Below are positions 8,011 through 14,948 of a stretch of 35,577 nucleotides of DNA, one piece after another. The notes beneath the pieces are model-generated. The model worked only from the letters and a program-made list of their open reading frames with translations, ran no database searches and had not been told where the DNA came from. The position numbers and the translations under genes were made by a program. Source of the stretch: Gammaproteobacteria bacterium (GTDB taxonomy: Bacteria; Pseudomonadota; Gammaproteobacteria; Acidiferrobacterales; Sulfurifustaceae). The stretch's first letter is position 1; each line of letters begins with the position of its first letter. Location of the stretch: the NCBI GenBank assembly GCA_016199745.1, contig JACQFZ010000044.1:1-35577 (forward strand), written 5' to 3'.

Positions 8011-9033
8011 CTACCTCGTGTGCTCAACCGGCAGCACTTCGACCTTCAGCACGCTAATTCTCCGCAGCACCGTCAGTATCACCGGCGTACCGAGCGGCAC
8101 ACCGCCAAGCACGCGATGCACATTGTCGGAATGCTGCACGGTTTCATCGCCGACGGCTAAGACGATATCGCCCACGTGCAGGCCGGCGCGCGCCGCCGGT
8201 CCATCCGGCTGGATCGACATGATTTCCAACGCGTACGCTTGTTCGAGTTCGAGCGCGCGTACCAAGCGTCGATCGAGCGGCCGGCTGCGGCCGGCGATAC
8301 CGAGGTAACCGCGGCGCACGCGCCCGTGTTGCAGGATTTGCGATAGCACCCAACGGGCGGTATGTGCCGGAATCGCGAAGCCGATGCCTTGCGCCGAGGC
8401 GATGATGGCGGTGTTGATGCCGATCGCGTGGCCGCGCGAATCGAGCAGCGGGCCGCCGGAGTTGCCGGGATTGAGCGGCGCCGTGTGTTGAATGATGTTG
8501 TCGATCAGCCGGCCTTGTTCCGAACGCATGCCGCGGCCGAGCGCGCTGACGACGCCGGCCGAAACGCTCGACTCGAAACCGAGCGGATTGCCGACGGCGA
8601 TAGCGAGCTGGCCGACACGCAACCGCGTCGAGTCGCCGAGCGCGGCATACGGCAGACCCGAGGCGCGCGTGCGGATGACCGCTAGATCGGTCGCGGCGTC
8701 GCTGCCGACAACCTCGGCCGGATGCATCGCGCCATCGGTGTGGGTCGTCGTCAGATGCGTTGTGCTTTGCACAACGTGATGATTGGTCAGAACGTAGCCG
8801 TCGGGCGTGACGATAACGCCGGAGCCGACACCTTGTTGCTCACCACGGCGGGTCTTGCGGGTCACGCCAATATTGACGACGCTCGGACCGACGCTGTCGA
8901 CCACACCGACCACCGCGCGCGAATAGACGTCGAGCAGCTCGGTGTCGGTCGGCTCAACCGATCCGGCGGCGCGCGGCGGCAACGTCGTCGTGTCGTCGCT
9001 GATAAGGCGGGGTACGTGGACGTGCGTGTTCAT
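8011..9033 (-). CDS. HtrA/DegP-like serine protease with one PDZ domain, no signal peptide
   Basis: A 340-residue S1C-type protease. The trypsin-like domain (about 40-240) contains a complete triad: His86 in TNHHVV, Asp116 in ATDLAV and Ser192 in PGNSGGPL. A single PDZ domain follows (about 245-335, with the GDIVLAVGDETVQ loop). HtrA proteins normally act in the periplasm and have a signal peptide or membrane anchor. The N-terminus here is polar (MNTHVHVPRLISDDTTT) and no hydrophobic segment precedes the protease domain, so a cytoplasmic location is suggested. ATG 9033 is the only convincing start. The gene converges with the exporter gene and is probably single. Substrate unknown. Confidence 0.88.
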   Translation of the reverse strand: MNTHVHVPRLISDDTTTLPPRAAGSVEPTDTELLDVYSRAVVGVVDSVGPSVVNIGVTRKTRRGEQQGVGSGVIVTPDGYVLTNHHVVQSTTHLTTTHTDGAMHPAEVVGSDAATDLAVIRTRASGLPYAALGDSTRLRVGQLAIAVGNPLGFESSVSAGVVSALGRGMRSEQGRLIDNIIQHTAPLNPGNSGGPLLDSRGHAIGINTAIIASAQGIGFAIPAHTARWVLSQILQHGRVRRGYLGIAGRSRPLDRRLVRALELEQAYALEIMSIQPDGPAARAGLHVGDIVLAVGDETVQHSDNVHRVLGGVPLGTPVILTVLRRISVLKVEVLPVEHTR

Positions 9034-9103
9034 CGTCTAACTATTGGGGGCGCGCCGATCGATTTTCAAATACAGGCTCGTCGCGCCCGCCGCCGGCAAA
9101 GAC

Positions 9104-9685
9104 TTACTCCACTAATGGAGACGGTTGCCCGACCGATTGAGTGACGAACTCGGCGAAACCGTGAACGAACTCCTGTAACTGATCCTTCAGTTTTTCATCG
9201 ACTATTTCGCCGGCGTCGTTGAATACTTTCGACGCACGGGATACGAGCAAGCGTGCGCCAAACCAAGGTTGCATACCCAACACCCGCAGCACCGGTAACC
9301 ATGCATTCTGCGCCAGTATGGTGCCGAAACCGCCAGGCGATGCGCCGATGACGGCAACCGGGCGATCACCGAATACTCGAGGAATATCGGCCGGTGGCCG
9401 CGACAGCCAATCGATCGCGTTCTTGAAGACGCCGGGTATCCCATTGTTATATTCCGGCGTTACCAACAGCAGTCCATCCGCTGCGGCAATCTGGTCTTTC
9501 AGTTGCGTCACCACGCGCGGAATACCGTCGCTCGCTTCGACATCGCCGTCGTACAGCGGGATACCTTTGATTGTCGCGATTTCCAGCCGGGATCCCGGCG
9601 GGGTAAATGCGGCGGCAGCGCGTAGCAACGCTTTATTGTACGAACCGGCGCGTAAGCTGCCGGCAATTCCAACGATCGTCGTCAC
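9104..9685 (-). CDS. NAD(P)H-dependent FMN reductase (flavodoxin-fold quinone/azo reductase)
   Basis: The 193-residue protein has the family hallmarks: GIAGSLRAGSYN at residues 6-17 binds the FMN phosphate, and VTPEYNNGIPGVFKNAIDWL near residues 75-94 contacts the flavin ring. GASPGGFGTILAQ near residue 114 is also conserved. These cytosolic enzymes reduce FMN, quinones, azo dyes or chromate with NAD(P)H and protect against electrophiles. ATG 9685 follows GGAGG. A perfect palindrome lies just upstream and pirin is divergently transcribed about 340 bases away, a common pairing in redox-stress loci, although here a MITE separates the two. Confidence 0.88.
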   Translation of the reverse strand: MTTIVGIAGSLRAGSYNKALLRAAAAFTPPGSRLEIATIKGIPLYDGDVEASDGIPRVVTQLKDQIAAADGLLLVTPEYNNGIPGVFKNAIDWLSRPPADIPRVFGDRPVAVIGASPGGFGTILAQNAWLPVLRVLGMQPWFGARLLVSRASKVFNDAGEIVDEKLKDQLQEFVHGFAEFVTQSVGQPSPLVE

Positions 9686-9706
9686 GGAGGTCCTCCTGGT
9701 GGCCGG

Positions 9707-9725
9707 CTATCTAAGCGTTAGATAG
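9707..9725. promoter_or_regulatory. perfect inverted repeat upstream of the FMN reductase
   Basis: CTATCTAA-GCG-TTAGATAG is an 8+8 palindrome with a 3-base spacer, 22 bases before the FMN reductase start. A site in this position is most likely an operator that overlaps or follows the promoter, for a dimeric repressor or activator (TetR-, HxlR- or LysR-like). No such regulator gene is adjacent. Seen: the symmetry. Inferred: the role. Confidence 0.45.
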
Positions 9726-9784
9726 GTAGACGCTAATCATTGTTCTATTTTATTTGCGCCGTAAATACTTAAATGGCTGTAGTC

Positions 9785-9991
9785 CAATGGGACTTACTTA
9801 ACGCAAAAGCCGAAATGCATCAGCCGCCACACCCTCCCCCTCAGGGGGAGGGCTGGGGTGGGGGTGGGTTTTTTGCGGTAGCGATCGCAACCCACCCCCA
9901 TCCTGTCCTTCCCCCTGAAGGGGAAGGGACCTGCTAATAAATTCGGGGTAGGTCAGTTTAGTAACATAGTCGAGTTAAGTAAGTGCCGTTC
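9785..9991. mobile_element. 207-bp MITE (copy A) with 18-bp terminal repeats and 10-bp target duplication
   Basis: The ends are inverted repeats related to GAATGGCACTTACTTAAC: the left end (9785-9802) differs at two bases and the right end (9974-9991) at one. The flanks are a perfect direct repeat, GGCTGTAGTC, at 9775-9784 and 9992-10001, as expected for a target duplication. Inside are three GC-rich hairpins (9832-9852, 9859-9900, 9907-9927) and no coding frame. A second copy lies at 28075-28280 in the opposite orientation. It fills most of the 338-base gap between the FMN reductase and pirin genes and separates pirin from any shared promoter. The transposase that moved it is not in the window. 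Confidence 0.8.
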
Positions 9992-10023
9992 GGCTGTAGT
10001 CGTTAATCGCTGGAGCGAGCGCC

Positions 10024-10896
10024 ATGAAAAAGGTACGGAGTATTCATCGCCGTGGGGAAAGCCACTGGGTCGGTGACGGTTTTCCCGTGCATTCCATATT
10101 TAGCTACCGTGACCTCGGCGCCGAGCTCACGCCTTTTCTGCTGCTCGATCACGTCGGCCCCGCCGAATTTGCGCCGACCGGCAAAGCGCGCGGCGTCGAT
10201 TGGCACCCGCATCGCGGATTCGAAACGGTGAGCATCGCCTACGAAGGCGAGGTCGACCACGAAGATACCGCCGGTAATCGCGGCAGTATCGGCGCCGGTG
10301 ATGTGCAATGGATGACCGCCGGTGCCGGCGTGTTGCACAAGGAGCTGCATGGTCGTGACTTCGCACGCCGCGGCGGGCGGTTCGAGCTGTTGCAGCTTTG
10401 GGTGAACCTGCCGGCGAAATCGAAGATGACCGCGCCTGCTTACCAGACGCTGCTCGCGCGCGACATTCCGGTGGTCGAGTTGCCGGCGAACGGCGGTTCG
10501 GTACGGGTCATTGCCGGTCAGTTCGGATCGGCCAAAGGACCGGCACGGACGTTCACGCCGATCAATCTGCTGGATGCGCGTTTGCGCGCGGGCCATCGTC
10601 TGCGTCTAAATTTGGTCGATGGCTATACCGGCGCGTTGTTCGTTATGAAAGGCAGCATCAACGTAAACGGTAGCGAGTCGGCGAACGAAACCGAGCTCGT
10701 TATCTTCGATCGTGCCGGTGACGAGGTTGTGATCGATGCTGAAGTGGACGCAACGATCTTCGTGATGAATGGCCAACCCATCGACGAGCCGATCGTCGGT
10801 CACGGGCCGTTCGTCATGAACACACCGGAGCAAATCGCCGAAGCGTTTGTCGATCTTCATCACGGCCGGCTGGGGGTTGTTACCGCTTTGCCGTAA
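10024..10896 (+). CDS. pirin-family protein
   Basis: A 290-residue bicupin typical of bacterial pirins. The N-terminal cupin (residues about 30-150) contains DWHPHRGFETVSIAYEG, which gives two metal-binding histidines, and AGAGVLHKELHG with a further histidine and glutamate. The C-terminal cupin (about 175-280) ends in FVMNGQPIDEPIVGHGPFVMNT, the usual conserved block. Bacterial pirins bind Fe or other metals; some have quercetinase activity and others modulate enzymes under redox stress. ATG 10024 follows GGAGCG. The gene starts 22 bases after the MITE target duplication, so its promoter may be supplied by, or altered by, that element. It ends just before a bidirectional hairpin. Confidence 0.92.
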   Translation: MKKVRSIHRRGESHWVGDGFPVHSIFSYRDLGAELTPFLLLDHVGPAEFAPTGKARGVDWHPHRGFETVSIAYEGEVDHEDTAGNRGSIGAGDVQWMTAGAGVLHKELHGRDFARRGGRFELLQLWVNLPAKSKMTAPAYQTLLARDIPVVELPANGGSVRVIAGQFGSAKGPARTFTPINLLDARLRAGHRLRLNLVDGYTGALFVMKGSINVNGSESANETELVIFDRAGDEVVIDAEVDATIFVMNGQPIDEPIVGHGPFVMNTPEQIAEAFVDLHHGRLGVVTALP

Positions 10897-10902
10897 CTGA
10901 AT

Positions 10903-10928
10903 TTCCCCTCTCCGAGAGGAGAGGGGAA
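10903..10928. terminator. bidirectional hairpin terminator between pirin and the SnoaL-like gene
   Basis: TTCCCCTCTCC-GAGA-GGAGAGGGGAA forms a perfect 11-bp stem with a four-base loop. It lies between the ends of two converging genes, seven bases after the pirin stop. There is only a short T/A flank, so it may work as a weak intrinsic terminator in both directions or as an RNA 3'-end stabiliser. Confidence 0.6.
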
Positions 10929-10936
10929 TGCGACTG

Positions 10937-11803
10937 CTAGAACTTACCGTTGCCGTTCTTCCACTCGGTCCGTGGCGGAATGGTTTCCAGCGTGTCCCAA
11001 TGTTCGGCAAGCTTGCCATTCTCCACGCGGAACAAATCATAGAACGCCGTGTGTCGACCGCCGAAGTTGCCTTCACCGACGACAAGCACGAAGTTGCCTT
11101 CGCCGAGAACTTTGTGGATGCGCTCGTACTTCACGGCGATGCCTTGCTTGGCCAAATATTGCAATCCTGCCACTAGTCCGGACGGTTTATCGGCGATCTG
11201 CGGGTTGTGCTGAATGTAGTTGTCGCCGTTGAAGTAGCTGCTGAACTTATCCATCCGACCGTTGACAAAAATGTCGTCGACGAATGCCTGCACCAGTTTC
11301 TTGTTCGCCTCGGTCTTGCCTAAGTCGGTGATCTGCGTTGCCCCATCGATCATCGCATGACCGCTTGGGTTCGGCGTCGCCGGTGTTTCTTGCAGATTGT
11401 CCCAATGCTCGTCGATTTTGCCGTCGACGTAGTGGAAGACGTCGAAACCGATCTTGGGCCCAAAGAAATTGTAATCCGTATGCGTGAAGACATAGTCGCC
11501 GTCCTGGAACACCCGTACCGTGTTTACCTTGCCCGAGCCCGGCGGCAATTGCTTTACCGCCGCCTGTAGGCCGGCGATGCCGTCGCTCAAGGCGAGGTTG
11601 TGTTGCTTGTAGCGACCGGCAATGGCCGCCGGTTTAGGATCGCCGGTTTCAACGCTTTTCAAAAAATCGACGGACTGCTGTTTGTAATCGACGGACATGG
11701 GTTTCTCCGAAGGGTTGGTTGTCGAATGGGTCGTACAGGCTGCAAGAACCAAGGCACCGAGTGTCGTGCCAATGGTCAATCGCCGAGAATGGCTGAAGGT
11801 CAT
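10937..11803 (-). CDS. lipoprotein with two SnoaL-like (NTF2-fold) domains
   Basis: ATG 11803 was chosen because it follows GAGGA and opens a signal peptide with a lipobox (LVLAAC near residue 21). The further upstream in-frame start would bury the signal. The mature protein has two related NTF2/SnoaL-like domains (about residues 38-150 and 165-285); each ends in a similar stretch, GKIDEHWDNLQETP and GKLAEHWDTLETIP. This matches the predicted SnoaL-like aldol-condensation/polyketide-cyclase-type proteins (COG4922). Catalysis is not established for exported members. It is transcribed divergently from an AraC-type regulator 130 bases away, which probably controls it. Confidence 0.82.
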   Translation of the reverse strand: MTFSHSRRLTIGTTLGALVLAACTTHSTTNPSEKPMSVDYKQQSVDFLKSVETGDPKPAAIAGRYKQHNLALSDGIAGLQAAVKQLPPGSGKVNTVRVFQDGDYVFTHTDYNFFGPKIGFDVFHYVDGKIDEHWDNLQETPATPNPSGHAMIDGATQITDLGKTEANKKLVQAFVDDIFVNGRMDKFSSYFNGDNYIQHNPQIADKPSGLVAGLQYLAKQGIAVKYERIHKVLGEGNFVLVVGEGNFGGRHTAFYDLFRVENGKLAEHWDTLETIPPRTEWKNGNGKF

Positions 11804-11932
11804 CGTTGGGTCCTCTATCGAAATTGTTGTGAAAGACGGTCGGGCGTTACGCGACGATGGCAATATTGCGTCGCGCCGTAGCGGCGATCGAGGTAGATTT
11901 GCGGTTAAGAATGGTAGAAAACGGACACCTTA

Positions 11933-12838
11933 ATGAGTGCTAAGAAACGCGCCGACGGCAAGATCGTCATCGCACCCTATCGGCCGGCGGCTAACTATGG
12001 ATTGGATCTGGAAATCTTTCCGGCTTCCGTGCTCCAGCGGAAGGCGAGCGTTGCCTATCTGCGTATTGCGAAACGCATCGAATTTCACCTGCTGATCTTC
12101 GTCACCGGCGGTCAGTGCAGCATCATGGTCGATTTCGAATCGATCGCGTGTAAGCGGGGTTCGTTGCTCATGTTGCAGCCGGGACAAGTGCATCGGTTCG
12201 ATGCGACCGCTACTTGGAACGGCTGGATTGTTATCTTTCGTCCAGAATTTCTAGAGCCGAAAGAAACGACGATTCCGATCGGCGAATGGGAGATTTTTCA
12301 GCAGCTCGATGAATTACCCATGGCACTGGTATTGAACGCCAGCGAGCAACAAGCAGTCGCGGAGAGCGTTACGCGCATGTTTCAAGATGCGCAGTTGAAC
12401 GCCAGCGCCGGTATTCGCCACGCGCTGTTACGGAACCAACTGCACGCGCTACTGATTCGCCTGCATCTTGTCCAAGGGCGCCGTAGCAAAACTGCGCACA
12501 TCGCCCCGGTGCTGCTGCAACGCTTTAAGCAGTATCGCCTGGCGGTAGAACGGGATTTCCCGCAGCGCCATCGGGTAGCGGACTATGCGAAGCGTCTAGG
12601 GTGTTCCGAAAAGAGTCTCGGCCGCGCGGTGTTGGAGGCGGCCGGTCAGAGTGCAAAAGCGTATTTGTCGCAGCGCATCGCGTTGGAAGCCAAGCGGCTG
12701 TTGGCGCATACCGGTTTGCCGATATCGGTCATCGCCGACCGACTCGGTTTCGATGAGGCGACCAATTTCATCAAGTTCTTCCGGCGCGAAGCCGGTTGTG
12801 CGCCAGGCGATTTTCGGAGCCAGTACGCTGGGCGTTGA
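11933..12838 (+). CDS. AraC-family transcriptional regulator
   Basis: The 301-residue protein has an N-terminal AraC-type cupin sensor (about residues 20-110, with FHLLIFVTGG and LLMLQPGQVHRF) and a C-terminal double helix-turn-helix. The first HTH is around RVADYAKRLGCSEKSLGRAV, and the second is the highly conserved PISVIADRLGFDEATNFIKFFRREAG near residue 260 onward (shown split by function: IADRLGF then FFRREAG). Such proteins usually act as ligand-dependent activators. The gene is divergent from the SnoaL-like lipoprotein gene, and the 130-base gap is the likely control region. The start ATG 11933 has no strong ribosome site but gives the normal length. Confidence 0.88.
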   Translation: MSAKKRADGKIVIAPYRPAANYGLDLEIFPASVLQRKASVAYLRIAKRIEFHLLIFVTGGQCSIMVDFESIACKRGSLLMLQPGQVHRFDATATWNGWIVIFRPEFLEPKETTIPIGEWEIFQQLDELPMALVLNASEQQAVAESVTRMFQDAQLNASAGIRHALLRNQLHALLIRLHLVQGRRSKTAHIAPVLLQRFKQYRLAVERDFPQRHRVADYAKRLGCSEKSLGRAVLEAAGQSAKAYLSQRIALEAKRLLAHTGLPISVIADRLGFDEATNFIKFFRREAGCAPGDFRSQYAGR

Positions 12839-12893
12839 CCGCGTCGCGGACGAAAATGCGATGCCTTGGCAATCGAAGAAGGTAGGTCGTGGG

Positions 12894-12916
12894 ATTCCCC
12901 GCTTACGCGGGGATGA
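12894..12916 (+). terminator. GC-rich hairpin after the AraC gene, dispersed-repeat type
   Basis: CCCCGC-TTAC-GCGGGG (12897-12912) lies within the imperfect palindrome ATTCCCCGCTTACGCGGGGAT. It follows the AraC gene by about 55 bases and has a GAAAAGGTTTT tail, so it may terminate transcription. Very similar GGATTCCCCGC..GCGGGGAT units are common dispersed repeats in proteobacterial genomes. A single unit is present, so it is not a CRISPR array. Confidence 0.4.
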
Positions 12917-12973
12917 AAAGGTTTTGTAGGCGATTACACCGCCGCCGATTTATTTCGTTTGCCGTCGACCCAA

Positions 12974-13708
12974 TTATTTTTTAACGCGTTGTTTGCGGTA
13001 TTCGCCCCGATGCAACCGACGGTCTTCATTTTTGAAGCGCTTGGCCTTTTTTGCCGAGCCGAATATCTGCGTGACGGTCGTGCCCTTGCGCACGATCGAG
13101 TAACCGCCGGAAAGAATTTGGAACGGACGCGTGACTTTCTTGAGGTGATCGAACTGTGCGGAATTTGCCTTGCGGAATATTTCGAAGTAGGCCGGATAAA
13201 CGAAGTCGCTCATGGCAATGCCGTCTATTAGAAATTCCTCCTCCTCGACGGCGTCGCACATCTCGTAGGCATAAAGCGTGTTGTTCGGTCCGTCGGACCA
13301 CAGATTAATCGCCGGGTCGACCAGCATTTCCGCTAGTTCGTGGCAGGCGGTCACGCTCACCTTTTGCTGATCTTTCAAGGTGGTTTTGACGAATATCTTC
13401 GATAGCGGCAAACCTTTTTTCGTCAGGTCGTGATAACCGAGAGCGTTGGCGGCATCGGCGTCGTCAAGGAACGCCATGGTCCAGGCGCCGTCGATGGGCT
13501 TGGTCGTGTTGACCAGTTTCGCCGGCGTGCCCCACACCGGCACGAATATATTATCGAGGAATTTTTGGAGGGCCGGGATCAGTTTATTGAAATTGACACC
13601 GAGATCGACAGTTGCTTTGTTAATGCAGGCAATGGTCGGTACTTGGCCGTGATCGAACGCGGCCATAATGATTTTATGTTTTGATTTACGGATCTTGGAT
13701 GCTGCCAT
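12974..13708 (-). CDS. predicted zincin-like protein with an HExxE motif
   Basis: ATG 13708 was chosen over an upstream in-frame start because it directly follows AGGAGGACAG, a strong ribosome site. The 244-residue protein has no signal peptide. Its most notable stretch is VTACHELAEMLVDPAIN: His123, Glu124, Glu127 and Asp131 make an HExxExxxDP pattern rather than the usual HExxH. A further YEMCDAVEEEE block with Glu149 and Asp152 follows. This arrangement resembles a group of uncharacterised proteins with HExxE...DP signatures that are thought to be zinc hydrolases. A protease role is plausible but unproved. It stands alone, with lysine-rich ends. No neighbour suggests a substrate. Confidence 0.6.
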   Translation of the reverse strand: MAASKIRKSKHKIIMAAFDHGQVPTIACINKATVDLGVNFNKLIPALQKFLDNIFVPVWGTPAKLVNTTKPIDGAWTMAFLDDADAANALGYHDLTKKGLPLSKIFVKTTLKDQQKVSVTACHELAEMLVDPAINLWSDGPNNTLYAYEMCDAVEEEEFLIDGIAMSDFVYPAYFEIFRKANSAQFDHLKKVTRPFQILSGGYSIVRKGTTVTQIFGSAKKAKRFKNEDRRLHRGEYRKQRVKK

Positions 13709-14018
13709 GTACTGTCCTCCTAATTGACGTGAACTGTTTTTTTGAAATATTTCGTAGAAGCCATCTCGAACTTTAGTCACCGCTGATGGCGGCGCTTCAT
13801 GCTCCCTTTGGGTAACGAACAAAAAAGCGGCGCTCGGTATTTGCGACGGTCTTTAGTTGCCGAGCGCTAACCGTCGAGCAGTGTAGAGGCGTCGACCCAG
13901 AGTTGTCATGAAATAGATCGCGTATTTCTCCGCGTCCGGCGGAATTTTGTCGCTGCGAAGCGAAATCGAACTCAGCGCCCGCAGGATTAGTAGGTGAATG
14001 AACTAACTATTCCATCTC

Positions 14019-14534
14019 TTAAGCAACGATCCAGCGCAGCAGCAAAAACATCGCCACACTGAACAGGGCGAGGAGCATAGCGCCCGCGAGTACCAGCAAT
14101 AGACCGAACAGTCGGCTCGATCGTTCGGCCTTGGTCGGCCGATCGAGCCAATCGTTGAGCAGCCGTACGTTGCGCTGATTCGCTTTCCACGCCACATCGA
14201 ACACATCGCCGGCGAACGGGATCGCGCCGACCACGCCGTCGACGCCGACGTTAAACGCCATGCGCATCAGCACGATCTTCGGTGCGCCGAGGCGCGCCGC
14301 CTCGCCGATGATGTAGCTTGATAGCAGCGCACCGATGAGATCGCCGAGAATCGGCAAGAGACCGATTAAAGCGTCGACGCCGATCGTCAATCGCGTTCCG
14401 GGGATCGCGATCGAGCTGTCCAACAGCCATGCCAGCTGACGCAGTCGCTCGCGTGTCTTATGAATGCTTATATCCTCCACGGCCTGGACGTTGCCGGAGG
14501 AATCGACGGTGATGACGCGTGATGATTTAGGCAT
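14019..14534 (-). CDS. DUF4112 membrane protein
   Basis: A 171-residue protein with the DUF4112 core: LAWLLDSSIAIPGTRLTIG followed by DALIGLLPILGDLIGALLSSY (split here by function) at residues about 34-75, and GAIPFAGDVFDVAWKANQRN around residue 108-127. The core contains two hydrophobic hairpins with conserved glycine, proline and aspartate, and a strong membrane helix lies at residues about 145-168. The family is widespread in bacteria and has no known function. ATG 14534 has no strong ribosome site. The gene is isolated on the minus strand between the zincin-like gene and a MITE. Confidence 0.85.
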   Translation of the reverse strand: MPKSSRVITVDSSGNVQAVEDISIHKTRERLRQLAWLLDSSIAIPGTRLTIGVDALIGLLPILGDLIGALLSSYIIGEAARLGAPKIVLMRMAFNVGVDGVVGAIPFAGDVFDVAWKANQRNVRLLNDWLDRPTKAERSSRLFGLLLVLAGAMLLALFSVAMFLLLRWIVA

Positions 14535-14576
14535 GCCCGGTTTGACGGGGTCGCGGGCGAAAAAATTCCGCGTCCC

Positions 14577-14759
14577 TTAGAGAATCCGCGAACCGCGCAT
14601 AAAGCGTAACTTGCGCCCGAAACGATGATTCTCGCCGTCGACGCTTAATATCAGCGCTTCGCCCGGGAATCGCAGGGTATCGACCAGGCGTTTTTGTACC
14701 GCGGCGGTACGACGCTTGCTAGAGAATCGCCACCAGGCTGGTTGATTTCGAACCGGCAG
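14577..14759 (-). other. possible 3' remnant of a gene (no start recognised)
   Basis: A minus-strand frame is open through here and ends at TAG near 14577. Its last 45 residues (RRTAAVQKRLVDTLRFPGE, then a basic tail) look protein-like, but the open frame only gains a start by running back into the 95-bp MITE, where a TTG is the first possible codon. This suggests either a chance frame or a gene cut by an old rearrangement. I do not recognise the family. Confidence 0.2.
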
Positions 14760-14815
14760 AAGCGGACGATTGCCGAGGTGAACCGACGGCAGGGACTTAG
14801 TGAAGACAATAATAA

Positions 14816-14910
14816 GAGACGGTAACAAAATGAAATAGCTTCAACGTAGTCGTCCCCTCCCCCTGCGGGGGAGGGAGTTAACGTGCCAACGTTCATTTTG
14901 TTACCGTCTC
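14816..14910. mobile_element. 95-bp MITE with 19-bp perfect terminal inverted repeats and TAA duplication
   Basis: The left end GAGACGGTAACAAAATGAA (14816-14834) is repeated exactly in inverse orientation at 14892-14910. Both sides are flanked by TAA (14813-14815 and 14911-14913), which fits a 3-bp TNA target duplication as known for part of the IS5 family. The interior carries one GC-rich hairpin around 14854-14876 and no coding capacity. It lies 38 bases upstream of the FAD monooxygenase gene and could affect its promoter. The ends and duplication are seen directly; the link to IS5-type transposases is inferred. Confidence 0.8.
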
Positions 14911-14948
14911 TAAGTAGTTATCTGCAAGCGCCTGAACCTTAAAAACAA

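Noticed and set aside
12894-12916. CRISPR-like repeat (CCCCGC..GCGGGG)
   Set aside because: Only one unit is present, with no spacers or cas genes; it is better explained as a dispersed hairpin or terminator.
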